A stretch of 64,000 bases of DNA from Microvirga soli (GCF_016734765.1 NZ_JAERQE010000027.1:1-64000); one strand, 5' to 3'. Positions 33,547 through 43,304 are shown, counted from the first letter of the stretch. Program-made: numbers and translations. Notes: generated by a model from the letters alone, not told the origin.

Positions 33547-34619
33547 GAAGGCACTTCCTCTTGAGACTCGATGGACGAGCGCAGACGCTCGATCACGGGC
33601 AGCAGCGTGGCGCGGATCGCATGCGGGTCCGGCACATAACGGAATTCCAGAGCCTGCATCCCAGGCGGCAGCAGCTTTTTAACAGCCGATTCGGCACCAC
33701 TTGCATAGATCGCAACATCGACCTGGGTAAGAAAGGCTGCGAGATCGGGTGCCGTGATCAGCCGAACATCGACCGTAGACACATGAGGTGCAAACCGCAG
33801 GACGCCAGGTTTCATCAAAGCGGCGAACTCGGGGAAGATCGAAACGAGCCCAACCCGCGACATCGGATCCAGCATTGCGAGTTGAGCCCGCGTCTCCTCA
33901 GCCGGGATGAAGCTCAAGCCTACAACCGGGATGCCGCTGGGCACGAGATGCTCGACCTCGCCGCGGCGATGCGCCAGGGTCATGCAGATGTCGCAGGGCA
34001 GGGGAAAGGCCTCTCCTGCATGCAGGGCATCCACTGTCGTTACGACGATGGTGTCGTCAGAGCCAAGATGGTCCTGAATGCGATTGGCATATTGCTGCGT
34101 CGTCTCGACGAAATTGCCTACCATGACCAAGCGTAGCGGTCTTGTCGGAGTCGGACCACGTGCGGCGCGGGCATTCACGAGTGAAGACACGACAGACGGC
34201 GCGAGGCCCAACTGCTCGGCCTCATTAAAGAGCATATCGACTCGGCGTTGAATCTTGCGGATGGCATGGGAGCGCAGGCCGTCGCTGTTATGCCCGTCTC
34301 CCACATAGGTGCCGGCCCCTGGTTTTGCCTCTATGAGCCCTGACTCACGCAGTTCCCTATAGACTGTCGCGACGGTCATGTGCGCGATCCCGGCTCGCTC
34401 TGCCAGTTCCCGAACGGAGGGGAGGCGCTGACCTGTGGGCAATTCCCCCAGCGCAATTCCAAACTCGATCAACCCACGCAGCTGTGTACCAAGCGGGACG
34501 GGGAGCGTACGGTCGAGTGCCCCTGCGAGGCTGGCAAGAATGCGCTCATCGGGGGTCTGTTCCGTGTCACTATAACGGATGCCGCTATAAGCGTCAGGTG
34601 CTGTCCGGAGTTTAGGCAA
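33543..34619 (-). CDS. GntR-family transcriptional regulator
   Basis: A 358-aa regulator with a winged-helix GntR domain at residues about 43-110 (GELPTGQRLPSVRELAERAGIAHMTVATVYRELRESGLI) after an N-terminal extension of about 40 residues. The C-terminal part (about 160-350) is an alpha/beta region (LRLVMVGNF, VVGLSFIP, RVGLVSIF, DVAIYASG) reminiscent of periplasmic-binding-protein-like effector domains, not FCD or UTRA. First gene of the amidase operon, divergent from the peptide ABC operon. A near-palindrome at 34655-34672 in the shared promoter region is its likely target. It probably controls both units. Confidence 0.85.
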   Translation of the reverse strand: MPKLRTAPDAYSGIRYSDTEQTPDERILASLAGALDRTLPVPLGTQLRGLIEFGIALGELPTGQRLPSVRELAERAGIAHMTVATVYRELRESGLIEAKPGAGTYVGDGHNSDGLRSHAIRKIQRRVDMLFNEAEQLGLAPSVVSSLVNARAARGPTPTRPLRLVMVGNFVETTQQYANRIQDHLGSDDTIVVTTVDALHAGEAFPLPCDICMTLAHRRGEVEHLVPSGIPVVGLSFIPAEETRAQLAMLDPMSRVGLVSIFPEFAALMKPGVLRFAPHVSTVDVRLITAPDLAAFLTQVDVAIYASGAESAVKKLLPPGMQALEFRYVPDPHAIRATLLPVIERLRSSIESQEEVPS

Positions 34620-34626
34620 GGTGCTG

Positions 34627-34672
34627 TTGACTTTTCTTGCTCGGGTGACCTACCGTTCTAATCGATAAGAAC
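34627..34672. promoter_or_regulatory. Divergent promoter region with 18-nt near-palindrome
   Basis: TTGACT at 34627-34632 could be a -35 box for the peptide-binding gene at 34716. Just downstream, GTTCTAATCGATAAGAAC (34655-34672) is an inverted repeat with only one mismatched pair. It is well placed to let the GntR regulator at 33543 control both this gene and its own operon. Confidence 0.6.
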
Positions 34673-34715
34673 ACCTTGGACGAAAAGCCAGGGTCTTAGC
34701 AAGAGGGGAAGTGAA

Positions 34716-36296
34716 TTGAAACAAAACTTCAAGCTGGGTGGAACACTCGCAGCAGCTCTCGTCCTTGGCACGATCCTCAGTGGCGGCGTTTCGGCGCAAA
34801 CACTGACAATGGGTCTGCGTGCCGGTCCGGACTCTATCGACCCGCACTGGTCGACCCTGGGCAGCCAAGCGGAAGCTCTGCGCCATATCTTTGATACGGT
34901 CGTCATGTCCGACGAGAACCTGGGTCTGAAGCCGGGTCTTGCGACCTCGTGGAAGCCGATCGACGACACGACCTGGGAGTTCAAAATCCGTGAGGGCGTG
35001 AAATTCCATGATGGATCGGAACTCACGGCCGAGGACGTGAAGTTCTCCATCGACCGCATTCCGGTCGTGACCGGCCCGATGAGCATGACGATCTATACGA
35101 AGCAGGTGGCGGAGACGAAGGTCGCCGACAAGTACACCCTGCACGTGAAGACGAAGGCTCCAGCGCCGACTCTGCCGAACGATTTCATCCGCCTCTTCGT
35201 CGTGTCGAAGAACGTCGGCATGGAGGCCCGCAACGAGCAGTTCAACTCGGGCAAGGCGGCGATTGGCACCGGTCCGTACAAGTTCGTGTCCTGGGAGCCA
35301 AAAGGTGACCTTGTCCTCGAGCGCAACGACAGCTACTGGGGCGGAAAGCAGCCCTGGCAGAAGGTTGTTCGCAAGGAAATTCCGAGCGATCCAGCACGCA
35401 TGGCGGCGATGAAATCTGGTCAAGTGGATCTCGTCAACTACGTGCCGGCCACAGACTATGCTGCCATGCAGAAGGACAAATCGGTCGATACTTTTGTGGC
35501 CGACTCGGTCTACTTCCTGAACCTCACGCCGAACGTGAAGGAGACCCTGCCCAAGAAGGTCAAGGTCGACGGCAAGGAAATCGACGCTAATCCGCTTCGT
35601 GATCCTAAGGTTCGCGAAGCTATGGATCTCGCCATCGACCGCAAGACGCTTGTGCGTGTCGTTCTCGAAGGCCTGGGCCGTCCGGCCAACCAGTTGATGC
35701 CTGCCAGCTTCTTCGGCGGTAACAAAAGCCTACCGGAGAAGCCCTATGATCTCGCGAAAGCGAAGCAGCTTCTCGCGGATGCGGGTTACCCGAAGGGCTT
35801 TGAGATCGACTTCCACTGCACTAACAACCGTCTCCCAGGTGATGCGGCGGTGTGCGAGGCGCTATCGCAGATGTGGGCTCGCGCCGGCTTGAAGGTGAAC
35901 GCCAATGCCCTCAACGGCACCGTGTTCTTCCCGGCTCAGCAGAAGGGTGAATTCTCCCTCTGGATGAGCGGTTGGGGCACGCTGACCGGTGAGGCGAGCT
36001 ACACCTACGGGTCGCTAGTCCACACGGCAGATCCCCAGGTCGGTCTCGGTGCCTTCAACAAGCAGGGCTACTCCAATCCGGAAGTGGACAAGCTGTTGCA
36101 GGAAGGCTCGCGCACCATGGATGACACGAAGCGTCGCGCGCTCTTCGAGAAGGTGACGGAAATCTCCATGAACGATCGTGCCCTCATCCCGACCGTGCAG
36201 ATCCAGACGGTTTGGGCAGCCAAGAAGGGCATGCTGACCATCCCGGCTCGTGTCGATCAGGAGACGCTGGCCTACGAGATCAAGCCGAAGAGCTGA
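34716..36296 (+). CDS. Peptide ABC transporter substrate-binding protein (DppA type)
   Basis: A 526-aa periplasmic binding protein of the SBP_bac_5 family for dipeptides, oligopeptides or similar cations. Signal peptide at residues 1-28 (TLAAALVLGTILSGGVSA). Core family segments: LATSWKPIDDTTWEFKIREGVKFHDGSE and GTGPYKFVSWE. Start: TTG at 34716, with GAGGGGAAG upstream; a GTG at 34711 in another frame stops at once. First gene of the Dpp-type operon, followed by two stem-loops before the permease. The pairing with an amidase operon suggests a peptide-like or amide ligand. Confidence 0.9.
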   Translation: MKQNFKLGGTLAAALVLGTILSGGVSAQTLTMGLRAGPDSIDPHWSTLGSQAEALRHIFDTVVMSDENLGLKPGLATSWKPIDDTTWEFKIREGVKFHDGSELTAEDVKFSIDRIPVVTGPMSMTIYTKQVAETKVADKYTLHVKTKAPAPTLPNDFIRLFVVSKNVGMEARNEQFNSGKAAIGTGPYKFVSWEPKGDLVLERNDSYWGGKQPWQKVVRKEIPSDPARMAAMKSGQVDLVNYVPATDYAAMQKDKSVDTFVADSVYFLNLTPNVKETLPKKVKVDGKEIDANPLRDPKVREAMDLAIDRKTLVRVVLEGLGRPANQLMPASFFGGNKSLPEKPYDLAKAKQLLADAGYPKGFEIDFHCTNNRLPGDAAVCEALSQMWARAGLKVNANALNGTVFFPAQQKGEFSLWMSGWGTLTGEASYTYGSLVHTADPQVGLGAFNKQGYSNPEVDKLLQEGSRTMDDTKRRALFEKVTEISMNDRALIPTVQIQTVWAAKKGMLTIPARVDQETLAYEIKPKS

Positions 36297-36306
36297 TCCT
36301 TACACG

Positions 36307-36366
36307 TCAGCCGGAAAAATCCGGCTGATCTCTTCCGGAGGGAAAGTGCTTTCCCTCCGGCTTTTT
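36307..36366 (+). terminator. Two stem-loops after the peptide-binding-protein gene
   Basis: The first stem, TCAGCCGGA / TCCGGCTGA, is at 36307-36328. The second, CCGGAGGGAA / TTCCCTCCGG, is at 36335-36360 and is followed by CTTTTTC. The second has the form of a rho-independent terminator, yet the permease genes lie directly downstream in the same direction, so it probably acts as a partial terminator or as protection for the binding-protein mRNA. Confidence 0.8.
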
Positions 36367-36440
36367 CATTGGTGGTAGCCATGGAGTGCCGGGTGTCAGT
36401 CACCCGATCTTCCAGGTTTGAAGTCGATTTACGAGACAGC

Positions 36441-37415
36441 ATGATCGGTTTTCTCATCCAACGCATTCTGCAGGCACTCATGGTCGTGATCGCCATGTCG
36501 ATCATCGTGTTCCTGGGCGTCTATGCCATTGGTAACCCAATCGACGTGATGATCGATCCGGCATCCGACCAAGCGCTTCGCGAGGCGCTGATCCAGCGCT
36601 ACGGGTTTGATCGCCCACTGTTCGAGCAATACTTCATTTTCATGAACAACATGCTCCACGGGGACCTGGGCGAGTCTTTCATCTACCGGCTGCCGGTGCT
36701 CAACCTGATCCTGTCGCGCCTGCCGGCGACGTTGGAGCTTGCGTTGACTGCGATGCTGATCGCCACGTTTCTTGGAATTCCGCTGGGCCTGTGGGCCGGG
36801 TACAAGCCGGATTCACTCTCCGCTAAAGCCATCATGGGCTTCTCGGTGCTCGGCTTCAGCGTGCCGAGCTTCTGGGTCGGTCTGTTGCTCATCATGGTGT
36901 TTGCCGTCGAACTCGGCTGGCTGCCCTCAGGTGGGCGCGGGCCGACGACGGAAGTGCTTGGCATGAATCTGTCGATCACCTCGCTGGAAGGCTGGAGCTA
37001 CATTCTGTTGCCGGCGTTCAACCTCGCATTGTTCAAGCTCGGGTTGCTCATCCGCCTGACGCGAGCTGGCACCGTCGAGGTGATGAGTTCCGACTACGTG
37101 CGCTTCGCTCGCGCGCAGGGGCTCTCCGAGAGCAAGGTCGTGGGCCTGCATGTCCTGAAGAACATCTCGATCCCGATCGTGACGGTCTTCGGCCTTGAAC
37201 TCGGCTCTACTCTGGCCTTCGCGGTCGTAACGGAGACCGTCTTCAACTGGCCCGGCATGGGCAAGCTGATCATCGATTCCATCACCGTGCTCGACCGTCC
37301 CGTGATGGTCGCCTATCTCATCCTTGTGGTGTTCCTCTTCGTCATGATCAATCTCGTGGTCGATCTTATTTACGGCCAGCTCGATCCGCGCATTCGCGTA
37401 AAGGCTGCGTCATGA
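36441..37415 (+). CDS. Peptide ABC transporter permease (DppB type)
   Basis: A 324-aa inner-membrane permease with about six helices, beginning MIGFLIQRILQALMVVIAMS and ending with the DppB-type tail DLIYGQLDPRIRV. The loop VRFARAQGLSESKVVGLHVLKN is the EAA-type contact with the ATPases. Start: ATG at 36441, with only a weak site upstream; an ATG at 36369 adds a polar leader directly after the stem-loop and is unlikely. It overlaps the next permease by four bases. Confidence 0.88.
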   Translation: MIGFLIQRILQALMVVIAMSIIVFLGVYAIGNPIDVMIDPASDQALREALIQRYGFDRPLFEQYFIFMNNMLHGDLGESFIYRLPVLNLILSRLPATLELALTAMLIATFLGIPLGLWAGYKPDSLSAKAIMGFSVLGFSVPSFWVGLLLIMVFAVELGWLPSGGRGPTTEVLGMNLSITSLEGWSYILLPAFNLALFKLGLLIRLTRAGTVEVMSSDYVRFARAQGLSESKVVGLHVLKNISIPIVTVFGLELGSTLAFAVVTETVFNWPGMGKLIIDSITVLDRPVMVAYLILVVFLFVMINLVVDLIYGQLDPRIRVKAAS

Positions 37416-38323
37416 GCCATTCTCCCGCCCTCCCTTTGCCGGCCGAAACGGGTTGGACGCGCCTGTCCAACTTCTGGTCGGATTATCGCCGGAGCCCTGT
37501 CGCCGTTGCCGCCCTGATCGTGGTTGTGGTCGTGGTGCTCATGGCCGTTCTCGCACCCTTCGTGGCGCCTCAGGACCCCTACAATCAGGGGACTCTCGAC
37601 CTGTTCGATGCGCGGCTCGAGCCCGGTGAGGTCGGTTCCGGGGGTTATGTCCATTGGCTCGGTACCGATGCTGCTGGCCGCGACGTTTTCTCCGCGATCC
37701 TCTACGGGTTGCGCACCAGCCTGATCGTCGGCGTTATGGCCGGCACCCTGGCTTTGCTCCTTGGCACGACGGTCGGCCTCATCGCTGCCTATTATGGCGG
37801 TCGCATCGAGGCGCTGATCATGCGCATCATCGACCTGCAACTCTCTCTGCCGGCTATCCTTCTGGCACTGGTCCTGGTGGCCATGCTGGGGCAGGGACTC
37901 ATGCAGCTCGTGGCCGCGCTGGTCGCTGCGCAGTACGCCTATTTTGCCCGCACCACCCATGGTGCTGCGAGTGCCGAACGGCGCAAGGACTACATCGAGG
38001 CTGCGCTCTCGACGCCACTTCCGGCCCGCCACGTGCTGTTTCGTCATCTGCTTCCCAACGCACTGCCGCCCCTGATCGTCGTGGCGACCGTGCAGGTGGC
38101 AAATTCCATCGCGCTCGAAGCGACCCTGTCCTTCCTGGGGCTGGGGCTGCCGATCACCCAGCCGTCGCTCGGCTCCCTGATCTCCAACGGATTCCAGTTC
38201 CTGCTGTCAGGCCGCTACTGGATCTCGATCTATCCCGGTATCGCCCTGATGCTGACAGTCGTCGCCATCAATCTCGTAGGCGATCAAGTGCGCAGCGTTC
38301 TGAACCCGAGGAACAGCCGATGA
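37412..38323 (+). CDS. Peptide ABC transporter permease (DppC type)
   Basis: A 303-aa inner-membrane permease. A DppC-type N-terminus with one helix precedes the HWLGTDAAGRDVFSAILYG motif typical of the family; the EAA-type loop and the end (INLVGDQVRSVLNPR) also match. It overlaps both neighbours by four bases (ATGA at each junction), which fits a stoichiometric complex. It forms the channel with the DppB-type protein. Confidence 0.9.
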   Translation: MSHSPALPLPAETGWTRLSNFWSDYRRSPVAVAALIVVVVVVLMAVLAPFVAPQDPYNQGTLDLFDARLEPGEVGSGGYVHWLGTDAAGRDVFSAILYGLRTSLIVGVMAGTLALLLGTTVGLIAAYYGGRIEALIMRIIDLQLSLPAILLALVLVAMLGQGLMQLVAALVAAQYAYFARTTHGAASAERRKDYIEAALSTPLPARHVLFRHLLPNALPPLIVVATVQVANSIALEATLSFLGLGLPITQPSLGSLISNGFQFLLSGRYWISIYPGIALMLTVVAINLVGDQVRSVLNPRNSR

Positions 38324-39339
38324 GCGATGCCGTTCTTCGCGTCAACAATCTTCAGACGCAGTTCCAGACACGGGCTGGGGCTCTCAAGGCCGTTGACGGC
38401 GTCAGCTTTGAGGTCGGCCGTGGTCGCATTCTGGGCCTCGTCGGCGAGTCCGGTTCCGGCAAGAGCGTAACCGGATACTCGATCCTCGGTCTGATCGAGC
38501 CGCCCGGCAAGATCGCAGGCGGTGAGGTTCTCCTGAACGGCAAGGACATCACCCGCCTTAGGGGCGATGCCATGCGCCAGGTCCGCGGCGCCCAGATCGC
38601 CATGGTCTTCCAGGACCCGATGATGACGCTGAACCCGGTGTTGAAGATCGGGACGCAGATGATCGCTGCGGTGCGGGCGCACGACAGGGTGTCCCGCAAA
38701 GCCGCCCGCGCACGAGCACGCGATGCGCTCGCGAAGGTCGGAATTCCAAGCCCGGATGAGCGTCTGGAAGCCTATCCGCATCAGCTTTCCGGTGGCATGC
38801 GTCAGCGTGTGGCTATCGCAATTGCCCTCCTGCATAACCCGGCAGTCATCATCGCCGATGAGCCGACTACGGCGCTCGATGTCTCAATTCAAGGTCAGAT
38901 TCTCGCCGAGGTTCGTCGTCTCGCGGATGAAACCGGCACCGCCTTCGTCTGGGTCACCCACGATCTCGCTGTGGTGTCGAGCCTCGCGGACGATATCTGC
39001 GTCATGTATGCAGGGCGCGTCGTTGAAAGCGGCCCGGCTGATGATGTCATCGCGTCTCCGCGTCACCCCTACACGGCAGGGCTTCTGGCCTCGGTTCCGG
39101 CCGAGCACGAGCCTGGCACGAAGCTGCCGCAGGTTCCTGGATCAACTCCATCGTTGGCGAACCTGCCGCAAGGTTGCGCCTTCGCACCCCGCTGCGCCAA
39201 GGCAGGCCCTGCCTGCACCACCACTCCGCCTGTCCAGCACTTCGAGGACGGACGTACCGCGCTCTGCCATTACCCAATCGAGCCCGTTTCATGCCAGCCG
39301 CTCTCCTTGACATCGACCACGTATCGAAGCGCTTCGTAA
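38320..39339 (+). CDS. Peptide ABC transporter ATPase (DppD type)
   Basis: A 339-aa ATPase. Walker A GESGSGKS, signature [12 protein letters not shown] and Walker [14 protein letters not shown] are intact. The C-terminal oligopeptide-transporter extension has the cysteines of the [14 protein letters not shown] motif that bind an Fe-S cluster or metal in this subfamily. Start: the ATG at 38320 overlaps the permease stop. Its 3' end overlaps the next ATPase gene by 49 nt in a different frame, an unusually long overlap. Confidence 0.9.
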   Translation: MSDAVLRVNNLQTQFQTRAGALKAVDGVSFEVGRGRILGLVGESGSGKSVTGYSILGLIEPPGKIAGGEVLLNGKDITRLRGDAMRQVRGAQIAMVFQDPMMTLNPVLKIGTQMIAAVRAHDRVSRKAARARARDALAKVGIPSPDERLEAYPHQLSGGMRQRVAIAIALLHNPAVIIADEPTTALDVSIQGQILAEVRRLADETGTAFVWVTHDLAVVSSLADDICVMYAGRVVESGPADDVIASPRHPYTAGLLASVPAEHEPGTKLPQVPGSTPSLANLPQGCAFAPRCAKAGPACTTTPPVQHFEDGRTALCHYPIEPVSCQPLSLTSTTYRSAS

Positions 39340-40295
39340 AGCGCCCCAATCTCGGGGAGCGGATCGCAGGCCTCATCGGCGCAGGCCGATCCACCGAGAT
39401 CGTGCGCGCGGTGACGGATGTCAGCCTCAGTGTTGGCAAAGGTGAGGTCGTGGGCCTTGTCGGCGAGTCCGGCTGCGGGAAGTCGACGCTCGGACGCATG
39501 ATCGCCGGAATTTATACGCCGAGCGACGGCAAGGTCCTTTTTGCCAACGCGCCTGTTGCGAAAGAGCAGGGACGACGTACGCAGAAACTCACCACCCGCG
39601 TCCAGATGATCCACCAGGATCCCTTTGCAAGCCTCAATCCGCGCATCCGGATCGGTGACACGGTGGCCGAGGGGCCGGTGGCGCATAAAATCGTTAGGTC
39701 ACGAGAGGCCGATTCCTACGTGGCCGACATGCTCGGCCGCGTAGGCCTCGATCCGAGTTACCGCCGTCGTTTCCCGCACCAATTTTCCGGTGGGCAACGA
39801 CAGCGCATTGCCATCGCCCGTGCGCTTGCCATGAAACCGGACCTTCTCGTTCTTGACGAGCCGGTGGCTTCCCTGGATGTTTCCATCCAGGCTCAGGTGC
39901 TAAACCTATTCATGGATCTGCGTCGGGATCTCGACCTGACGGGCATCTTCATCAGCCATGACCTCGGCGTGGTGCGCCATGTCTCCGATCGGGTCGCGAT
40001 CATGTATCTCGGCCGCATTGTTGAACTGGCGCCGACGGCGGATCTCTATGCCAATCCGAACCACCCTTATACCCGAGCGCTCTTCGAAAGCGTCCCACGG
40101 GTCGGCGTGGGCCGAAAGAACTTCCGTCCCATAGCGGGCGAAATACCGTCTCCACTCAATCCACCGAGCGGATGCCATTTCCACCCCCGCTGCCCCTTCG
40201 CCGGACCGCGCTGCAAGCGGGAGGCACCGCCACTGGCTGCTATTGGACCCGGGCGCTTCTCCGCCTGCCATCTCAACACCGGTGGCACGGACTGA
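39291..40295 (+). CDS. Peptide ABC transporter ATPase (DppF type)
   Basis: A 334-aa ATPase partnering the DppD-type protein. Walker [10 protein letters not shown], signature [14 protein letters not shown], Walker [13 protein letters not shown], and the C-terminal motif [16 protein letters not shown]. Start: ATG at 39291 ([15 protein letters not shown]), which gives the canonical N-terminus of the family even though it starts inside the previous gene; an earlier ATG at 39174 would add unrelated sequence. Fifteen nt separate it from the carboxypeptidase gene, so the latter belongs to the operon. Confidence 0.88.
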   Translation: MPAALLDIDHVSKRFVKRPNLGERIAGLIGAGRSTEIVRAVTDVSLSVGKGEVVGLVGESGCGKSTLGRMIAGIYTPSDGKVLFANAPVAKEQGRRTQKLTTRVQMIHQDPFASLNPRIRIGDTVAEGPVAHKIVRSREADSYVADMLGRVGLDPSYRRRFPHQFSGGQRQRIAIARALAMKPDLLVLDEPVASLDVSIQAQVLNLFMDLRRDLDLTGIFISHDLGVVRHVSDRVAIMYLGRIVELAPTADLYANPNHPYTRALFESVPRVGVGRKNFRPIAGEIPSPLNPPSGCHFHPRCPFAGPRCKREAPPLAAIGPGRFSACHLNTGGTD

Positions 40296-40310
40296 CATCA
40301 GAGATCGATA

Positions 40311-41834
40311 ATGACCCAGCAAGCTTCCTTTGCGGCGCTCCAGGAGCGCATCGCCGCCGTCAACGACGTGCTGAACGCAACCTCCCTGCTCACATGGGAT
40401 TCACGCACCATGATGCCGGCGGGCGGTGCAGAAACCCGTGGTCATCAGATCGCGACCCTGACCCGCGTCGCACGCGACCTTCTTCTGGCACCTGAGACCG
40501 AAAAGGCTCTCGACGAAGCCGAGCGGGCCATCGATGGACTGCCAGCAGACTCAGCCGAGCGACGCATGGTCGAGCAGACACGGCATGCGGTCGAGCATCA
40601 TCGCAGCGTGCCGGCATCCTTGATTCAGGAACGGGCGGCCCTTCGCACCGTGGCGCAGGCTGCCTGGATCGAGGCGCGGTCGAAGAGCGATTTCTCGATC
40701 TATGAGCCTCATCTGGCAAAGACTGTCGCGCTCTCACGGGCCTATGCCGATTGCATCGGCTGGTCTGAGCATCCCTATGACGCCATGGTATCGATCTACG
40801 AGCCCGGAGAAACGGCAGCGAGCCTCAAGGCCCTGTTCTCCAAGCTGCGCGATGGATTGCTGCCGATCCTCGATGCGGCCCGTTCCCGGCCGCAGCCACG
40901 ATCAGATTTCCTGTTCCGGGACTTTCCGGAGGAGGGGCAGCGCGCCTTCGGCTTGAGCCTTGCCGAAAAGCTTGGTTACGATCTCCGGCGAGGGCGTCTC
41001 GATACTACGGTGCACCCCTTCGAGGTGTCGTTCACCCGCAACGACGTGCGGATCACCACCCGCTATAACCGCAACTATCTTCCCGCCTCCATGTTCGGCA
41101 CGGCTCATGAGGTCGGTCACGGGCTCTACGAGCAGGGCGTCAACCCGGCCTATACCCGCACGACCCTCGCGACGGATCTCGTGGGACTTTACGCGGTCGG
41201 CGGCACAAGCTTCGGGGCACATGAGTCCCAGTCGCGCCTCTGGGAGAACCACATCGTCCGCAGCCGTACGTTCTGGGAAAGGAACTTCCCGGACCTGCAG
41301 AGGCATTTCCCGGATCAGCTTGGCAATGTGAGCGCCGAGGAGTTCTATCGCGCCGTCACGCGCGTGGAACCAGGTTTCATCCGTGTCGAGGCGGATGAGC
41401 TCACTTATGATTTCCATATCATGCTGCGCGTCGATATCGAATGCGCGCTGATGGATGGCTCGCTTCAGGTCTCCGATCTTCCGGGCGCCTGGAATGCCGC
41501 GATCAAGCGCGATCTTGACCTGACGGTTCCGAACGATGCCAAGGGCGTGTTGCAGGATGTCCACTGGTCGACTGGCTATATCGGCTCATTCCCGACCTAC
41601 ACCATCGGAAACGTGATGGGTGCGCAGGTGATGGAGACCCTGCGGAAGCAGAACACGTCCCTCGACGCATCCATTGAGGCGGGTGAGTACGGTGTTTTGG
41701 CCGAGGAGCTCCGCACGAGGATATGGCAGCACGGGCGCCGCTTCATGCGCGACGAGCTGCTGGAGCGCGAATCAGGACGCCGGCTCGACCCAGCGCCTTA
41801 CCTTGCCTATCTGCGCGACAAATACGCTTCCTGA
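40311..41834 (+). CDS. M32-family metallocarboxypeptidase
   Basis: A 507-aa thermostable-carboxypeptidase-1 (Taq) family enzyme that removes C-terminal amino acids from peptides in the cytoplasm. The zinc site is H266-E267-V-G-H270 ([16 protein letters not shown]), with E305 in the following [10 protein letters not shown] motif. Length matches the family. Start: ATG at 40311, with GAGATCGATA upstream but no strong ribosome-binding site. As the last gene of the Dpp-type operon it probably trims the imported peptides. Confidence 0.93.
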   Translation: MTQQASFAALQERIAAVNDVLNATSLLTWDSRTMMPAGGAETRGHQIATLTRVARDLLLAPETEKALDEAERAIDGLPADSAERRMVEQTRHAVEHHRSVPASLIQERAALRTVAQAAWIEARSKSDFSIYEPHLAKTVALSRAYADCIGWSEHPYDAMVSIYEPGETAASLKALFSKLRDGLLPILDAARSRPQPRSDFLFRDFPEEGQRAFGLSLAEKLGYDLRRGRLDTTVHPFEVSFTRNDVRITTRYNRNYLPASMFGTAHEVGHGLYEQGVNPAYTRTTLATDLVGLYAVGGTSFGAHESQSRLWENHIVRSRTFWERNFPDLQRHFPDQLGNVSAEEFYRAVTRVEPGFIRVEADELTYDFHIMLRVDIECALMDGSLQVSDLPGAWNAAIKRDLDLTVPNDAKGVLQDVHWSTGYIGSFPTYTIGNVMGAQVMETLRKQNTSLDASIEAGEYGVLAEELRTRIWQHGRRFMRDELLERESGRRLDPAPYLAYLRDKYAS

Positions 41835-41847
41835 GTAACCTAGCCTC

Positions 41848-42327
41848 TCAAGAGCCATCAACACCCGCGGCCTCTGCCCAATAGTGCAGGCTGCGGGTGT
41901 TGACTGGGGCTCCAGCTGCTTCATGCAGTGTTAAGATCGCACTGTGAAAAGCTTTGGCTTCCTCGGTGCCGACCAGGAGGCGTAGGCTGTGCAAAATCCG
42001 CGTGATCCGCAGGTGATTATGATCATGCGATGTCAGCCACCAGCGTGTTTCTCGATAGAATTGTAGCATACGCTCAGTCGCCGCCTTGAGGGTGGCGACT
42101 GCACGCACATCGGTTCTGATCGCCTCTATCTCAGCGGAGGTCAGAACAGGCGAGTGCGGCTGGGCCGCGCTACGCGTCGGCAGAGGAAACAGCCATTGGA
42201 TGTAGTCGTGCACTGCCTCCAGTTCATCATTGGAAAAGCCGAGCACATCGGCAGCTAGGCGCCCGCAACCGTCCTGCCCCACTCCGGCAAGAAAGGCATG
42301 TAAGGGGCCTGCCATTAACTCAGTCAC
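41848..42327 (-). CDS. OGFr-like conserved-domain protein
   Basis: A 159-aa protein with the conserved core of the opioid growth factor receptor family: FSNDELEAVHDYIQWLFPLPTRS (residues 30-52), LTSAEIEAIRTD and WWLTSHDHNHLRITRILHSLRLLVG. In animals this domain belongs to a nuclear peptide receptor; the bacterial versions have no established function. No signal peptide or membrane segment. Start: GTG at 42327, with TAGGAGA seven bases upstream. It is transcribed towards the carboxypeptidase gene, with only 13 nt between the stops, and appears to be alone. Confidence 0.8.
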   Translation of the reverse strand: MTELMAGPLHAFLAGVGQDGCGRLAADVLGFSNDELEAVHDYIQWLFPLPTRSAAQPHSPVLTSAEIEAIRTDVRAVATLKAATERMLQFYRETRWWLTSHDHNHLRITRILHSLRLLVGTEEAKAFHSAILTLHEAAGAPVNTRSLHYWAEAAGVDGS

Positions 42328-42373
42328 TGCGCGATCTCCTATCTGATGCTGCAGATTGGAGATCGTTCATGGC

Positions 42374-43225
42374 TCAAGTGAGAAGACTTGCTGCGAAGCG
42401 GGCGCAGACCAGCAGCAGGAAGATGCCGAAGGCCACCTCAAGCCGGCGCTTGGAGAGACGGTGCGCAAGGCGCGCCCCCACGGGAGCCAGCCAGGTGCTG
42501 GTGGGGATGAACAGCACGAAGCCGAGAAGCGAGATATAGCCGAGTGCCAGCGGCAGCTGGAAGGCCACCACGTCGGGATAGTCGGCCATGTGCGGCCACC
42601 CGGCATAGATGTAGCCGATGGCGCCGGGGATCGAGATGAGGATGCCGAGCCCGGACGAGGTCGCCACCGCCTGATGGATCGGCCGGTTGTAGAAGGTCAT
42701 GAACAGGTTGGAGAGCTGCCCGCCACCGATGCCCATCAGGGCCGAGAGAATGCCGATCAGCCAGCCATAGGCGATCATGATCGGCTTTGCCGGCATGTCG
42801 AGGCCGAAGCGCCAGGTGTCCTTGCCGAAGAGCAGACGGATGGCCGAGATGCCGGCCACCACCACGAAGACGGCCTTGAACAGGTCAGCGGGAGCATAGC
42901 GGGCGATGACGCTGCCGATGGCGACGCCGAGCACTACGGGCACGGCCCAGACCCGCAGGATCGTCATGTCGACTGCGCCCTTGGCCCGGTGTGCGTTGAA
43001 GGAGCGGATGGAGGTCGGGATGATGATGGCCAGCGATGTGCCGACGCAAAGCGGCATGCGCACCTCTTCCGGCACCTCCAGGATGCGGAACAGCTCGTAG
43101 AGGATCGGCACGGCCACGGCACCGCCGCCTACGCCGAACACGCCTGCCAGCAGACCGGTGATGGCACCCGCTGCGAGAAGGGCCACCACGAGCCATGCCA
43201 GATCGAAAAGAGGGATGCCGAACAT
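42374..43225 (-). CDS. TauE/SafE-family membrane permease
   Basis: A 283-aa membrane protein with about eight helices and the paired family motifs, AGVFGVGGGAVAVPIL in the first half and ILSALMGIGGGQLSNLFM in the second. Members export or import sulfite, sulfoacetate or other organic anions. Start: ATG at 43225, with AAGGTGA eight bases upstream; a GTG at 43237 is the alternative and would only add four residues. Monocistronic or at the tail of the preceding minus-strand operon; a stem-loop at 43254-43280 separates them. Confidence 0.85.
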   Translation of the reverse strand: MFGIPLFDLAWLVVALLAAGAITGLLAGVFGVGGGAVAVPILYELFRILEVPEEVRMPLCVGTSLAIIIPTSIRSFNAHRAKGAVDMTILRVWAVPVVLGVAIGSVIARYAPADLFKAVFVVVAGISAIRLLFGKDTWRFGLDMPAKPIMIAYGWLIGILSALMGIGGGQLSNLFMTFYNRPIHQAVATSSGLGILISIPGAIGYIYAGWPHMADYPDVVAFQLPLALGYISLLGFVLFIPTSTWLAPVGARLAHRLSKRRLEVAFGIFLLLVCARFAASLLT

Positions 43226-43253
43226 TGGGAAGTTCACCTTAGAAAGCAGAACG

Positions 43254-43280
43254 GCCGTAGGATCTTTTGGACCCTACGGC
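43254..43280 (-). terminator. Stem-loop after the DUF1028 gene
   Basis: Stem GCCGTAGG / CCTACGGC with an 11-nt loop, 25 nt past the stop of the DUF1028 gene and before the TauE-like gene. T-run weak on the minus strand; it probably marks the end of the gamma-glutamyltransferase operon. Confidence 0.5.
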
Positions 43281-43304
43281 AAGTGAGAGTGTTGCAGAGG
43301 TGAT

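Noticed and set aside
37654..38319. Extended N-terminus for the DppD-type ATPase
   Set aside because: The open frame runs through the permease gene. The ATG at 38320 gives the normal family N-terminus and the usual ATGA overlap.
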